Shown: positions 34,464-43,726 of the stretch, one piece after another | Numbering within the stretch: position 1 is the first letter of the stretch | Layout of the letters: every line of letters starts with the position of its first letter | Source: Fibrobacter succinogenes | Lineage (GTDB): Bacteria; Fibrobacterota; Fibrobacteria; Fibrobacterales; Fibrobacteraceae | NCBI GenBank assembly: GCA_902794535.1 | Contig: CADBHQ010000035.1 | Location: forward strand, 20,842 to 84,841 | Length of the DNA: 64,000 nucleotides | Reading direction: 5' to 3' | Notes under the pieces: generated by a model | What the model was told of the DNA's origin: nothing | Database searches by the model: none | What the model saw: the letters and a program-made list of their open reading frames with translations, nothing else | Position numbers and translations under genes: made by a program

Positions 34464-34625
34464 TTAGGCGTGGCGGTTCTTGCTGCCGCCAAAGTTCAAA
34501 CTGAATTCATCGTCATAGCCGTCGACTTCTTCTTCTTCTTGACAACCGCTGGCGCAAAGCAGGTAATTGTCGTGCTTGAACATTACGATGTCCATTTTCG
34601 GTGCAGTATATTCTTTCTTTTCCAT
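34464..34625 (-). CDS. Small peptide of 53 aa with CxxxC and acidic cluster (possible secreted or modified peptide precursor)
   Basis: Unlisted ORF. The product begins MEKKEYTAPKMDIVMFKHDN, continues with YLLCASGCQ, an acidic run (EEEEVDGYDDE), and ends with FSLNFGGSKNRHA. The opening KKEYxxPxMxIVxF followed by a Cys/Gly turn resembles short orphan peptides frequent in Bacteroidetes and Fibrobacter genomes; their role is not established. It starts 16 nt after the stop of the secreted protein gene on the same strand, so it is likely co-transcribed. GGGGG before the ATG is a plausible ribosome site. No modification enzyme gene is adjacent. Confidence 0.6.
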   Translation of the reverse strand: MEKKEYTAPKMDIVMFKHDNYLLCASGCQEEEEVDGYDDEFSLNFGGSKNRHA

Positions 34626-34641
34626 AATCAACCCCCAATAA

Positions 34642-35598
34642 TTACTTCTGAACCTTGGTGTCGCCGATGAACATGCCCTTGTTTTGGGGCTTGCTGTTCA
34701 GCTTGCGGCCCTTAAGGTCATAAATACCGTTTGTCTTCTTGATTTCGCCAGAGGCCATGTTCCAGCGAGCGATACTTGTAGTACCCTTGTTGTCGTCAAT
34801 AAGCTTCACGCTAATTTCTTTGGGCAGTTCAAAGGCGGCTGAATCTGCGGACTTGGTGAGGGCACGTGTACCTTGATACCTGAGGTATGCACGCAGAGGC
34901 GGAATAAAGGCGCCTGCTGCAGCCTTGGCAAACTGGCCTGCACCATACTTGCCCTTGGCCTTGGCGGTGTAACCATAGATTTTGCCTAAGTCAGCATTGT
35001 TCTTGTCCCAGCTAACATAGGAATAGGTACCCTGGAGAATCCAATCGGATTGGTTGTCATCTTGATTATAGAGCCAGTAATAAGCTTGTTCCGGATTGGG
35101 TTTTTGGAAGTTGGAAGCCGAAAAGGCGATTTCCGTGATTTCCGAACATTTTTTATCGCCAGTGTTAACGATCATCAACAGGGGGACATTTGCAGTTCCA
35201 GAACCCATGGTGTTGTGTGCGACGACGACCCAGTTTCCTTCGGCATCTTCACTGAAGTTTGTTGACTGATACAATGAAATGCAGTCTTTGTCTTCGGGAG
35301 TATAAGAAAGAGGGAGTGTGATTGTAGAATTGGCCGTGAGGGCGGTATTACGTTCCACAATGAGGTTGAAATTACCGTTTTCCGCGTGTTTGTTGACGCA
35401 AGCTACGTCATCATCGTTGATTTCCACAGACGAGGATTCGTTATTGAGCGATTCCAAGTACAAAGTCTTGTTGGATTCGTAGTAAGCTCCGCCCGGGAAC
35501 TTGCAAGTCGCATCTTCGTTCGGTCTTTCGGCCCAAACATTAGAAACGAAGCACGACAAAACCGCAACAGTAGTGGCAGTAAGAACTTTCTTGTTCAT
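34642..35598 (-). CDS. Secreted hypothetical protein with C-terminal sorting-like motif
   Basis: 318 aa. Signal peptide MNKKVLTATTVAVLSCFVSNVWA. The mature part is beta-rich with several Cys (CKFPGGAYYESNKTLYLESL, VACVNKH) and no catalytic motif that I know. It ends IARWNMASGEIKKTNGIYDLKGRKLNSKPQNKGMFIGDTKVQK. The NGIYDLKGRKL...KGMFIG pattern is close to the C-terminal module found on many secreted Bacteroidetes/Fibrobacter proteins. GGAGG upstream of ATG fixes the start. The 53-aa peptide gene follows directly. Confidence 0.7.
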   Translation of the reverse strand: MNKKVLTATTVAVLSCFVSNVWAERPNEDATCKFPGGAYYESNKTLYLESLNNESSSVEINDDDVACVNKHAENGNFNLIVERNTALTANSTITLPLSYTPEDKDCISLYQSTNFSEDAEGNWVVVAHNTMGSGTANVPLLMIVNTGDKKCSEITEIAFSASNFQKPNPEQAYYWLYNQDDNQSDWILQGTYSYVSWDKNNADLGKIYGYTAKAKGKYGAGQFAKAAAGAFIPPLRAYLRYQGTRALTKSADSAAFELPKEISVKLIDDNKGTTSIARWNMASGEIKKTNGIYDLKGRKLNSKPQNKGMFIGDTKVQK

Positions 35599-35835
35599 GA
35601 TTCCTCCAAAAAAAATTTGGCGGACGGCAATATAGAAATCGGGTTCTTACTTCAATATTTTTTTTATGTTACTTGTAAAATATGAAAAATGGATAAAATA
35701 CGGAGCGTAAACTTATTTTTATAGACAATTCATCCATAATCAGGGCGCTTTGTGGCGAGATTCTTGCCCACTTATAGTTTATATTCCATCATGGAGTGGT
35801 GTGTTGTAAAGGGGCATTTTGAAAAAGGAGTCATC

Positions 35836-37323
35836 ATGCTTATCAAGGCAACCAATTTATTCACGACAGCGTGCGTTCTCGCTTTTTGCGGAATGGCGTC
35901 TGCATATTCCATTTCTGGTTCCGTTTCTGACGACCAGGGTAAAGGCCTCAAGGGTGTCGCAGTAGACCTTCTGAAAGAAGGCCGTCAAACCACAACGGAT
36001 GACCAGGGCAAATTCTCCATTGATGTAGAAGAAACGGGAATTCATGCCGTCAAGAATAGCGTAGGCTATATTGGCGTGAATAATGGCGTTCTTTCGTATT
36101 CCCAGAGCAGCACGCAGCCCGTTCAGGTAAAAATTTTCAACTCGCTTGGCAACCAGGTTTTCCAGAAAACACTGCAAGGCGCAGGCTCTTACAACTTGAG
36201 CAATGCAGTCAAGGCCCGCGGCACGTACTTTGCGCAGGTTTCTGTCGGATCTGCCAAGCAGAATTTCAAGTTTACGACCGATGGCGGCTTTAACAGTGCA
36301 ATTGGCTCGCAGGCCAGTGGCGCCCTCATGAAAGAGGCTGCTCCGGGTGAAGCAATCCGCTTTGTGCTCGAAGGCTATGACACGCTTACCGTACCGCTCG
36401 GCACGCTGGACACCACTCTCAATGTAAAACTCACGGCAACCGCTCCTCAGTTCAAGTTTGGCTATGCTCTCGGCAACGCGCCCACCCCGAGTAAGGGCTG
36501 CGGCACCAATTCCAAGTTGCAAAAGGTCAAGAGCGTTGAAAACGGTGACCAGTTCCAGATCCAAGTAGGCAGCGACAGCCGCAAATACTTTATCACCTTG
36601 CCCAAGAATTACGACAACACAAAACCGCACAAGGTTCTGTTTGCATTGCACTGCTATGGTAGCAGTGGCGAAGACTTTGTGCATCACAAAGCAGACTACG
36701 ACCATCCGACACCGTACTATGGCCAGCAGGTGCTCGACAAGAACGGCGACTACATCTTTGTTTCGCTCGATGCAATCGGTGGTTTATGGAACAAGGGCCA
36801 GAGCGATCACGATTTCTTCGCCCAGACGCTCACGACTCTGAACGAAAACTACTGCGTTGACACGAGCCGCGTGTTCATTACTGGCTTCAGCTATGGCGCC
36901 ATGTTCAGCTATTCTCTGATGCAGGACATGCAGAGCCGCGTGCGTGCTGCCGCCACTTACGCCGTAGCTGATTACAACATCTGGCTCCCCGAAGGCAACA
37001 ACATGAAGAACCTGCCTATTGCCTGGATGAACGTGCACGGCGTGAACGATGGTCGCTGCGATTATAACCGCGCGAAGAACAGCGCTCTCCCGCGCATCCT
37101 AAAGCGTAACGGCAAGGCAGACGCGAATGGCGACTTCACTGACGCAAGTTCCGAAAAGCCCAAGGAAGTGAGCGGCAACACCGGCCACGTGTGCTACGAC
37201 TGGTGCAGCTGGCCGGGTGACCACCAGTGGACAGCCCACGATACCGGCAACATGAGCGTGGGTTGGAACTGGGAAAGCACCTGGGTGCCCGAAGAAGTCC
37301 ACAAGTTCTTCGAACAGTTCTAG
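35836..37323 (+). CDS. Secreted CE1/PHB-depolymerase-type esterase (feruloyl or acetyl-xylan esterase)
   Basis: 495 aa. Start MLIKATNLF with AAGGAG 6 nt upstream; signal peptide ending GMASAYS. A carboxypeptidase-regulatory-like domain follows (about 25-75, ISGSVSDDQGKGLKGVAVDLL...TTTDDQGKFSI), then a short beta module (VQVKIFNSLGNQVFQKTL, like sorting domains but placed internally). The alpha/beta hydrolase (about 255-495) has GFSYGAMF (Ser352), HGVNDGRCD (Asp405) and GDHQW (His463) as a likely triad. Such esterases remove ferulate or acetate from plant cell-wall xylan (family knowledge). This fits the cellulases in the window. The exact substrate is unknown. Confidence 0.85.
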   Translation: MLIKATNLFTTACVLAFCGMASAYSISGSVSDDQGKGLKGVAVDLLKEGRQTTTDDQGKFSIDVEETGIHAVKNSVGYIGVNNGVLSYSQSSTQPVQVKIFNSLGNQVFQKTLQGAGSYNLSNAVKARGTYFAQVSVGSAKQNFKFTTDGGFNSAIGSQASGALMKEAAPGEAIRFVLEGYDTLTVPLGTLDTTLNVKLTATAPQFKFGYALGNAPTPSKGCGTNSKLQKVKSVENGDQFQIQVGSDSRKYFITLPKNYDNTKPHKVLFALHCYGSSGEDFVHHKADYDHPTPYYGQQVLDKNGDYIFVSLDAIGGLWNKGQSDHDFFAQTLTTLNENYCVDTSRVFITGFSYGAMFSYSLMQDMQSRVRAAATYAVADYNIWLPEGNNMKNLPIAWMNVHGVNDGRCDYNRAKNSALPRILKRNGKADANGDFTDASSEKPKEVSGNTGHVCYDWCSWPGDHQWTAHDTGNMSVGWNWESTWVPEEVHKFFEQF

Positions 37324-37348
37324 AATTTCCTATATACACCTCCTAAGG

Positions 37349-37376
37349 GCTCGCCGGCAACGGCGGGCTTTTTTTA
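37349..37376 (+). terminator. Terminator after the esterase gene
   Basis: GCTCGCCG-GCAA-CGGCGGGC forms an 8-bp stem with one G-T pair, followed by seven T. It abuts the stop of the convergent Nudix gene. Confidence 0.75.
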
Positions 37377-37784
37377 TGGAAGGTGCTTTTCTAGGGCTTT
37401 AACGACTTCGATGTCGGCGGGGAGCCAGTTCACAGAATGCAGTTCTGTGCGCGAGAGCCAGCGGGCTGCTTCGTGTTCGAGTAATGTGGGAGTGCTGCCG
37501 TCTGCGAGTGTGCAGTAAAAGCAGTGCATGGTTAAGTGGAATGCGGGGTAGTCGTATTCTACCGTGCAAATAAAGTCGCCTACGTTCACATTAATCGCAA
37601 GTTCTTCTTTGAGCTCGCGTGCAAGCGCTTGCTCGGGCGTTTCGCCGGGTTCCATTTTGCCGCCCGGGAATTCCCAGCCGTCTTTTTGTTCGCCGTAGCC
37701 GCGCTGGGTGGCAAAGAATCGGGCTCCCGCTGAACGCGGAGTCCCGTCGCAAATAATGCCTGCAACAACCTCGATACGTTTCAT
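37374..37784 (-). CDS. Nudix hydrolase, MutT-like (8-oxo-dGTP diphosphatase type)
   Basis: 136 aa. The Nudix box GGKMEPGETPEQALARELKEELAI fits Gx5Ex7REUxEExGU with a final Ile for the usual Gly-U, and it follows WEFPGG, typical of MutT. The C-terminal part EAARWLSRTELHSVNWLPADIEVV is the common 'W-x-x-x-L-x-x-L-x-W-x-P-A-D' ending of MutT proteins. MutT hydrolyses oxidised purine nucleoside triphosphates to prevent mutation. It lies 12 nt downstream of the BatD-like gene on the same strand and may be co-transcribed. Confidence 0.85.
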   Translation of the reverse strand: MKRIEVVAGIICDGTPRSAGARFFATQRGYGEQKDGWEFPGGKMEPGETPEQALARELKEELAINVNVGDFICTVEYDYPAFHLTMHCFYCTLADGSTPTLLEHEAARWLSRTELHSVNWLPADIEVVKALEKHLP

Positions 37785-37796
37785 GGGGCGATGGCG

Positions 37797-38786
37797 TTAT
37801 TTCTTCTTTTTCTTTGCCTTGCGAATTGTATCGACGGCGGCTTTCAATTCATCTTTCTTGGCCTGTTCTTCTTCCGGCGTAGGCTTTGTTTCTTCCAAAA
37901 GGCGGTCGGCCCATTCGTCCCAGAAACGGCAGCGTTCGCCTTCAAGTTTCATTTTTGCAAACTTCACGGGCTCGGTTTCGACGGCAAGCGTTACGACCGA
38001 TTCCTTGTAGGCCTGCGGAAGGCCTGCTACGTGAGCCATACGCTGCTTGAGTTCGGCCACGGTGGCATCGAGAATATCGACTTCGAAGCGGCGCTCGATA
38101 TAGCGGCGGGTAATGAACCCGAGGGCCATAAAGTAGTCGCCCTGATTGCCTTCGGCAAGGTAATTCTTCTGGCGGAGTTCCTTGAGGGCAAGCACCGCTT
38201 CTTCGTACGGCGGGAGCCTGGGGGCTTCGCCATGCTTGGCAAACTTTTTATGCAAGAACCAGCCGAGGAATACGAGGAGGGCGACGCCAATCACAATCAG
38301 CACAATGTAGAGCCACTGCGGGAGTCGCGGATCGTCGAGCGGGTCTTCGACTTCAATAATGTCTTCTTCTTCGCCGGTGGTACGGGTAGAAACTTTGACG
38401 GCTACGGGGTCGGTGCTTGTCTTGACAGTGTCGCTACCGACGACGGCGCTCACTTGCTGCGGGGCAATCAGAAAGTCGCCGCTCACGAAGGTGTTGAGCG
38501 TTGCAAGCCAGGTGAATTTGGCGGTGCCCTTGGGCATGCCTTCGGTCACCTTTTCGTTCTTCATTTCTTTGACTTCGAAACTGCCGAGGTTTCCGACAAA
38601 GCTCGGTAAGTCGACGATTGCGTTTTCGGGGGCCACTACCTGGATTTCGTAATTGAACATGTCGCCCACGAACACTTGGGCGTTATCGACGTTCGCCTTG
38701 ACCGATACATCGAAGGCGAGGGCGCTTGTGGCACAAAATGCGATTGCAGTAAAAAGAATTGCGAGAGAGCTAGAAATTCGAGACAT
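37797..38786 (-). CDS. BatD-like/DUF4381-type membrane protein
   Basis: 329 aa. Signal peptide (MSRISSSLAILFTAIAFCATSALAF), an extracytoplasmic beta-domain (VSVKANVDNAQVFVGDMFNYEIQV...) as in BatD, one transmembrane helix (about 178-200, WLYIVLIVIGVALLVFLGWFL), and a cytoplasmic helical part with YFMALGFITRRYIERRFEVDILDATVAEL, the pattern of DUF4381 in Bat (aerotolerance) operons. Other bat genes and a MoxR ATPase are not in this window. AGAGG 5 nt before the ATG sets the start. A cell-envelope or stress role is inferred. Confidence 0.75.
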   Translation of the reverse strand: MSRISSSLAILFTAIAFCATSALAFDVSVKANVDNAQVFVGDMFNYEIQVVAPENAIVDLPSFVGNLGSFEVKEMKNEKVTEGMPKGTAKFTWLATLNTFVSGDFLIAPQQVSAVVGSDTVKTSTDPVAVKVSTRTTGEEEDIIEVEDPLDDPRLPQWLYIVLIVIGVALLVFLGWFLHKKFAKHGEAPRLPPYEEAVLALKELRQKNYLAEGNQGDYFMALGFITRRYIERRFEVDILDATVAELKQRMAHVAGLPQAYKESVVTLAVETEPVKFAKMKLEGERCRFWDEWADRLLEETKPTPEEEQAKKDELKAAVDTIRKAKKKKK

Positions 38787-38871
38787 ATAAACCTCTGTGT
38801 CCAAGAATATACAAATTTTGATGTGTGCGGGGCAACTTTGGCGGGTTGTTTATCTATATTCGCAAGGGCTT

Positions 38872-39882
38872 ATGCTTTGGCGAAGAATTTGTAAATTGGT
38901 GATTGTTTCGGTGCTGTTTGGTGCCGCGTTCGCTGTTGCAGATGAACCTGCCGATAGCTCTGCTGTTAAGACGGATTCTGTTGCGGTGGCTGATAGCACA
39001 GGGCTCAAGACTTCGCGCGAGGGCACGCTTTCGATAGTTTCTCTTTTGTTGCCGCACAATTCGCTTAAGAATTCGGAGACTTTGCATAACTGGCCTTTTT
39101 TTGCGTTTGCGGTGCCTGCGTACACATACCATTTTAAGGTGCAACAGGATTTCGGCAAATTGCTGAGTTTTAAGGGCTTGGCTTCGGGCGATGTGAACTT
39201 TGCGGGGGTTGGCGTAAAACTTGATGCTGCAATTGAACTGATGCATTTGTTGGAATTGGGCGCCGAGGCGAATACGGGGACGGCGCTGAACTATGGTCGC
39301 ACTGCAACTTTTATGGGTGTTTACCGGCCCGAAAAACGAAAGTACAGGCGTGATATTATGTTTACGGAATACGCATACGGCATGCGTTACCACACGGCGC
39401 TCACGATTCCGTTGCTTGCTTTTTTGCCCAAGAGTGATTGGACCAAGATTATTTTGAAGGGGACGGCGGAACTCCGGTATTCTGCATATACGGGCGCCGA
39501 AGATAAAGAGGTGTGGAAAGCCGGCAACGAAAACATGGTGAACGGCTTTAAGTACAAATATGGCGGTACGCTCATCTATATGATGCCTTTTGAGCGTGTG
39601 CCTATGGCGATGCTTGCAGTGAATGCGAGCGGCTTTAAGCATGAATATGATTTTGACGATGCATACAAGGATTACAATCCGAGCTTTGTAACGGTGAGTA
39701 TAACTCCGATGGCATCGATCAAGGTGAGCCAAAAATGGAACGGCATGCTTATGGCGTCTGTCTCGCGCGACCGCAAATTTGAAAATCATCGATACCCGAC
39801 AACCGAGGAATTATTGCAAAAGCAGGTGGGGAGCGAATGGGATTTGCGTACGGTCATGTTTATCATGAGCCGGAAATTCTAG
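38872..39882 (+). CDS. Probable outer-membrane beta-barrel protein
   Basis: 336 aa from ATG 38872 (AAGGG just upstream). Signal-like N-terminus LVIVSVLFGAAFAVA and then a Ser/Asp-rich stretch. The rest shows alternating amphipathic strands (VNFAGVGVKLDAAIELMHLLELGAEANTGTALNYG, LIYMMPFERVPMAMLAVNASG) and ends in Phe (MFIMSRKF), the classic outer-membrane barrel terminus. No family name can be given. An earlier ATG exists at 38797, but its extension lacks a signal peptide at the start. It diverges from the BatD-like gene with about 85 nt between starts. Confidence 0.7.
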   Translation: MLWRRICKLVIVSVLFGAAFAVADEPADSSAVKTDSVAVADSTGLKTSREGTLSIVSLLLPHNSLKNSETLHNWPFFAFAVPAYTYHFKVQQDFGKLLSFKGLASGDVNFAGVGVKLDAAIELMHLLELGAEANTGTALNYGRTATFMGVYRPEKRKYRRDIMFTEYAYGMRYHTALTIPLLAFLPKSDWTKIILKGTAELRYSAYTGAEDKEVWKAGNENMVNGFKYKYGGTLIYMMPFERVPMAMLAVNASGFKHEYDFDDAYKDYNPSFVTVSITPMASIKVSQKWNGMLMASVSRDRKFENHRYPTTEELLQKQVGSEWDLRTVMFIMSRKF

Positions 39883-39903
39883 ATTTTGTTTCACAAAATG
39901 GAG

Positions 39904-39923
39904 ATGCCCGCTGTTGCGGGCAT
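39904..39923. repeat. REP-like hairpin before the symporter gene
   Basis: ATGCCCGC-TGTT-GCGGGCAT is a perfect 8-bp stem and 4-nt loop. It lies between two same-strand genes, followed by ATGACAG. No T-tract. It may stabilise mRNA ends or be a short dispersed element. Confidence 0.55.
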
Positions 39924-39933
39924 GACAGAAAAC

Positions 39934-41280
39934 ATGAATATTGCCTTAATTATCTACTTGGTGTTTTTGATTGCGATTGCGGTGCGCAGTGCGCGGCACG
40001 TAAAGGACATTCCGGATTTTTTTGTGGCGCGCAAAGGAGCGTCGGCGAAGGCGGTAGCCGGTAGCCTTGTTGCAACGATTTTGGGCGGGTCGGCCGTGAT
40101 TGGCGCCGTCGATAGCGGCGCAAAACTCGGCGGGGCCGCGAGCTGGTTCATGCTGGTGGGTGCGCTTGGTTTGTTGGCGCTGATTCCGTTTGCGGGTCGC
40201 GCTTATGAGCATGGCAAATATTCTTTGCCGGATTTGGTCGAGAACTTGTACGGCAAGGGTCCGCGATTGGTTGCTTCTTTTGTGATTCCGGTTGCGTGGA
40301 CAGGCATTGTGGCGGCGCAAATTATTGCGGCGGCCAAGCTCTTGATGACTTTTACCTCGATGCCCTACACGACGGCGGCGATTGTGTCTGCGGCGGTGTT
40401 TACGGGCTACACGCTTGCGGGCGGCCAGGTTTCGATTTTGCGTACCGACTTTTTGCAGGCATGCCTGATTATTGCGGGGCTCTTGCTGCTTGCGGGCTTT
40501 GCGAAGTTTGGCGGTGGCGAGCTCGGCAGTATGGTGGCGAGTGCTTCGACGAGTGTGGCGCCCAAGTTCCCGTTCAACACGAACTTCACACCGCTCGATT
40601 TGTTCCTTTTGATTCTCACTTACGGCACCACGTATACGGCGGGCCCAGACATTTATAGCCGCATGTTTTGTGCGAAAGATGCCGCAACTGCCAAGAAGGC
40701 AATTGGCATGGCAGCATGCGTTTTGATTCCTGTTGCATTTGTAATCGGCTTCTTGGCTGTTTACGGAGTGAGTTTTGTTGGAGAGCAGGGTGCCCGCATT
40801 ACATCGATTGCAAATGCGGTTTTGCCGTCGTGGCTTTTGCCGATATTTGCGCTTGCGCTTTTGAGCGTGGTGCTGAGCAGTGCCGATACAACTCTTTTAA
40901 GCAGTTCCATTATCATTAACGGATTGTGCCCCAAGCCTTCGCTGTTCCAGGCCCGTATCGTTATCTTGATGAACGGCTTGATTGCCTTGATTCTTGCGCT
41001 TGTATTCACCGACATTATTGGCACGCTCTTGCTTGCGCTTGCAGTTTATGCAGGTGCGTTTACGGTGCCGATTCTGTGGGGACTTTTGGGCCTTAAGGCA
41101 AAGCCCAAGTTTGTGGGGATTGCCATTGTGGCAGGTGGAATCTTGGCGCTCGCGGGTAAACTGTGTCCGGCGTTACCGGGTTCGCTTGGCTCGCATACCG
41201 GGGATATCTTAATGATTGCCGCGTTCGTGGTGAACGCAATTATCCTTGCGCTTGGCCGTGAATCTCGTGCCGCAAAATAG
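39934..41280 (+). CDS. Sodium:solute symporter (SSS family)
   Basis: 448 aa with about 13 membrane helices. The family features are IPDFFVARKGASAKAVAGSLVATILGGSAVIGAVDSGAKLGGAASW in the first helices, and TYGTTYTAGPDIYSRMFCAKDAATAKKA in the middle (the conserved D/Q-x-x-R-x-x-x-A-K-d-x-k-x-A motif). SSS proteins import a sugar, amino acid, vitamin or organic anion with sodium; the ligand cannot be told from sequence. I start at ATG 39934 because the protein then begins with the first helix; ATG 39922 is possible. A hairpin precedes the start. Confidence 0.85.
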   Translation: MNIALIIYLVFLIAIAVRSARHVKDIPDFFVARKGASAKAVAGSLVATILGGSAVIGAVDSGAKLGGAASWFMLVGALGLLALIPFAGRAYEHGKYSLPDLVENLYGKGPRLVASFVIPVAWTGIVAAQIIAAAKLLMTFTSMPYTTAAIVSAAVFTGYTLAGGQVSILRTDFLQACLIIAGLLLLAGFAKFGGGELGSMVASASTSVAPKFPFNTNFTPLDLFLLILTYGTTYTAGPDIYSRMFCAKDAATAKKAIGMAACVLIPVAFVIGFLAVYGVSFVGEQGARITSIANAVLPSWLLPIFALALLSVVLSSADTTLLSSSIIINGLCPKPSLFQARIVILMNGLIALILALVFTDIIGTLLLALAVYAGAFTVPILWGLLGLKAKPKFVGIAIVAGGILALAGKLCPALPGSLGSHTGDILMIAAFVVNAIILALGRESRAAK

Positions 41281-41282
41281 GC

Positions 41283-41846
41283 TTAAGCCGCTTTAATTTC
41301 TTTGTTCAAAATCTTTTGACTGCGTATAGCTACAGTCGGATGTTCGCGGTAAATCACTGCGAACAATTTTGTATACGGGATTTCGCTTTCGGCGAGGTTT
41401 CGCATGGCAGCCTTGGCCACCTTTTTGCCCAGCTTGTCGAAGGCGTAGCGGTCGGCTTCGTATTCCTGGTGCCAGCAGTAAAGGTGGAATAGGGTGCGGA
41501 ACGGAATTGCCGCTAAGTGAAGCCAGAGGATTGATTCCACAAGCGACATGCCGTGGCTTGCCAGCAAGAAGGCGAACAGCCACACGGCCAAGAGTAACAG
41601 GGCCACTTTGGCGAGGTTGCGCAAAATGCCATGACGCAGGCTTGCATGGCCTTCTTCGTGCTTTTTCACGAATTCGTTTTCGGCAGGATCCTTGCGGTTT
41701 TCGGGCAGCGGCACGATGTCATTCAATAGCGGAATCAAGCGCAATACGGCAAAGATGCCGCCGCGCATTTGCGTAAGCCTGCGCTCGCGAATTTCAAGCA
41801 CGAGGCGTGCCACGAATTCAATGGCAAGCAATAAGGCGAGTATCAA
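41283..41846 (-). CDS. Membrane zinc-protease-like protein (HEEGH motif)
   Basis: 187 aa from a TTG start that overlaps the end of the DUF4954 gene by 29 nt, so translation is probably coupled. KKHEEGHASLRH (63-67) is HExxH, and EYEADRYAFDKLG (about 128-137) supplies a third acidic ligand, the M48/M56 layout. Three hydrophobic segments place it in the membrane. The protein is shorter than HtpX. Zinc-dependent proteolysis in the envelope is inferred. No upstream ATG is available in frame, and an internal ATG at 41768 would cut off the first helix. Confidence 0.65.
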   Translation of the reverse strand: MILALLLAIEFVARLVLEIRERRLTQMRGGIFAVLRLIPLLNDIVPLPENRKDPAENEFVKKHEEGHASLRHGILRNLAKVALLLLAVWLFAFLLASHGMSLVESILWLHLAAIPFRTLFHLYCWHQEYEADRYAFDKLGKKVAKAAMRNLAESEIPYTKLFAVIYREHPTVAIRSQKILNKEIKAA

Positions 41847-43698
41847 TGGAATTCAGCCTGCGCAGCTTTTCTTCGACGCGGGCTTTTTCCCATTCGGTGA
41901 ATCCCTTATCGATCGGGTGCGCATCGTCGTAGTCGTCAAAAATTTGGCGGCCGCGTTCGTTGTCCTTGTCGAGCCCATGCGTCACGCGTTCGTACCAGTC
42001 CTTTTCAAGCTGGCGGTAACGCTTGAGCAATTCGTCGAATGTTTCGGGCAAGTTCACCACGCGCATCGCGTCTTTGTTCGCATCGTTGGTGGCCATGCGG
42101 CGCAGTTCCTTTACGGGTTGCGTTTGCAGGTTCTGGTCGTTTACTACCAGAGTGATAATCTGTTCGAGTGCGTAACGTTCCATGTATTCCTGGTACGTCT
42201 TGAGCGCTTGCTGGCGAATGCGTTCGCGCATGAAGTTTTCGCCGAGACCATCGATGTGTTCCTTGGTGTAAATGTCGCGAATGGCAATCACTTGCAGGCG
42301 CTGGTAAGCGTCGAAGACATAGCGCACGGTATCGGGACTAAAAATGCTGTAGAAGGTGGCCGGCACAATGCCTTTGCCGCGCAGCGAATACTTGTAAAGG
42401 TTGCGGTCGAGCGCGTAGGCGTTGCGGGCGTAGTTCCAACCCGGCACGATTTCGTTCAAGCGCGGGGCCACTCCCACGAGTTGCGGGTCGCCCGGGCGAA
42501 TCAGCGAGAACGGGAACTTCACGCGCTGCGGGAGCGTGGTGAGTCCAGTTGCAATCAGAGTAAATGGAGATTCGCGGTAGTTTGCGGGGAACTTGATGTT
42601 CACGCCGAGGCCAAAGAACATTCCCTGGCCGGGCATGACTTCTTGGTCGGGCATACGGCCAGTGTGGTTGCTGCCCACGTTCGCGCCGTACCCAAGGTTT
42701 CCGCAGCCTTCGGGCCAGAGGGCTGCAATCAAGAGCGAGTGATGGTGCATTTGGGTCATGGGGCCCACGTAAGAGCTGTTGACTTCGCCTTCTTCAATGT
42801 GGCAGCAAGGCGCAATAATCGAAGACTTGACGATTGCCTTGCAGGCGACAGTCGTGCGGCTCATGAGCACGGAGCCCTGGACTTCGGCACCGGTGTGAAT
42901 GGTGACCGATTTTTGCACGTTCGAATTTTCGAGAATCACGGAATCGTAAACGTGGCTCGGTTCTTCGAGCGAAGAAAGCACCACGGAATTGCGGATTTTT
43001 TCGGCGCCTTCGATGCGTGCGTGTGCGCCAATCCAGCTGTTACGAATGATGTTGGTGTTGCAGACCACGGCGCCCTTGCCGACTACGCCGAACGGGAATG
43101 CGGTTTCTTCGCGGTAGGCCTTGAGCTGTTCGTCGAAGGCTGCTGCGACTTCGGGTTCAGGCTTGTGGAACAGTTGGGCTTCGACCAGTTCCATGGTGAT
43201 TTCGGGGAACACGGCGACTTTGCGGCCACCCATTTCGTTACCCACGTGCATGGAGTTTCCGATCATGTAGCTGATTTTTCCGCTACTGATAATCGAGCCC
43301 ACGTTCTGTACCACGGCGCTGCTGCGCACCAGAATGTTACTGAGCATGGCCACCTTGTGGACCAGAGCGTTTTCGATAAAGCAATTGTGTACAAGGCTGT
43401 CGTAAATGCCGGTCGGGAACGACACGTCGCCCGGCAATAAAAGCGTTCCAAAGAATTTGGGCAAGTAGACTTCGCCCATGAACGACGAACGGATAATGCG
43501 GTTCGGGTCGAAGTCCGGTTCGACCATGACCTTGTCCCAAGATTCGGAACGGTTGCCGTTCTTTTCAAGAATCTGGATTTCGTCTTCGGTCAGGTGGCGG
43601 TATTTTGCAGTTCCGGCCCTGATACCCTTGAAATTTTCGACGGAGGTCGCCAAAATGCTGTTCTTGAGCACTTTTTTCAATTTTAACAATCGCTGCAT
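41818..43698 (-). CDS. DUF4954 family protein with left-handed beta-helix
   Basis: 626 aa. N-terminal RHLTEDEIQILEKNGNRSESWDKV matches DUF4954. The middle (about 85-330) has hexapeptide-like turns (NCFIENALVHKVAMLSNILV, NTNIIRNSWIGAHARIEGAEKIRNSVV) of a left-handed beta-helix related to acyl- and nucleotidyltransferases. Then the conserved part NSSYVGPMTQMHHHSLLIAALWPEGCGNLGYGANVGSNHTGR contains many His and may be catalytic. The C-terminus is helical. The family is found in Bacteroidetes and Fibrobacter; function not established. The stop overlaps the protease-like gene. Confidence 0.85.
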   Translation of the reverse strand: MQRLLKLKKVLKNSILATSVENFKGIRAGTAKYRHLTEDEIQILEKNGNRSESWDKVMVEPDFDPNRIIRSSFMGEVYLPKFFGTLLLPGDVSFPTGIYDSLVHNCFIENALVHKVAMLSNILVRSSAVVQNVGSIISSGKISYMIGNSMHVGNEMGGRKVAVFPEITMELVEAQLFHKPEPEVAAAFDEQLKAYREETAFPFGVVGKGAVVCNTNIIRNSWIGAHARIEGAEKIRNSVVLSSLEEPSHVYDSVILENSNVQKSVTIHTGAEVQGSVLMSRTTVACKAIVKSSIIAPCCHIEEGEVNSSYVGPMTQMHHHSLLIAALWPEGCGNLGYGANVGSNHTGRMPDQEVMPGQGMFFGLGVNIKFPANYRESPFTLIATGLTTLPQRVKFPFSLIRPGDPQLVGVAPRLNEIVPGWNYARNAYALDRNLYKYSLRGKGIVPATFYSIFSPDTVRYVFDAYQRLQVIAIRDIYTKEHIDGLGENFMRERIRQQALKTYQEYMERYALEQIITLVVNDQNLQTQPVKELRRMATNDANKDAMRVVNLPETFDELLKRYRQLEKDWYERVTHGLDKDNERGRQIFDDYDDAHPIDKGFTEWEKARVEEKLRRLNSIDTRLIACH

Positions 43699-43726
43699 GT
43701 CGTAAAAATAGCCTAAATTTGGGTGA

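Noticed and set aside
41692..43440. Long plus-strand ORF opposite DUF4954
   Set aside because: Antisense shadow of the real gene; no ribosome site or domain.
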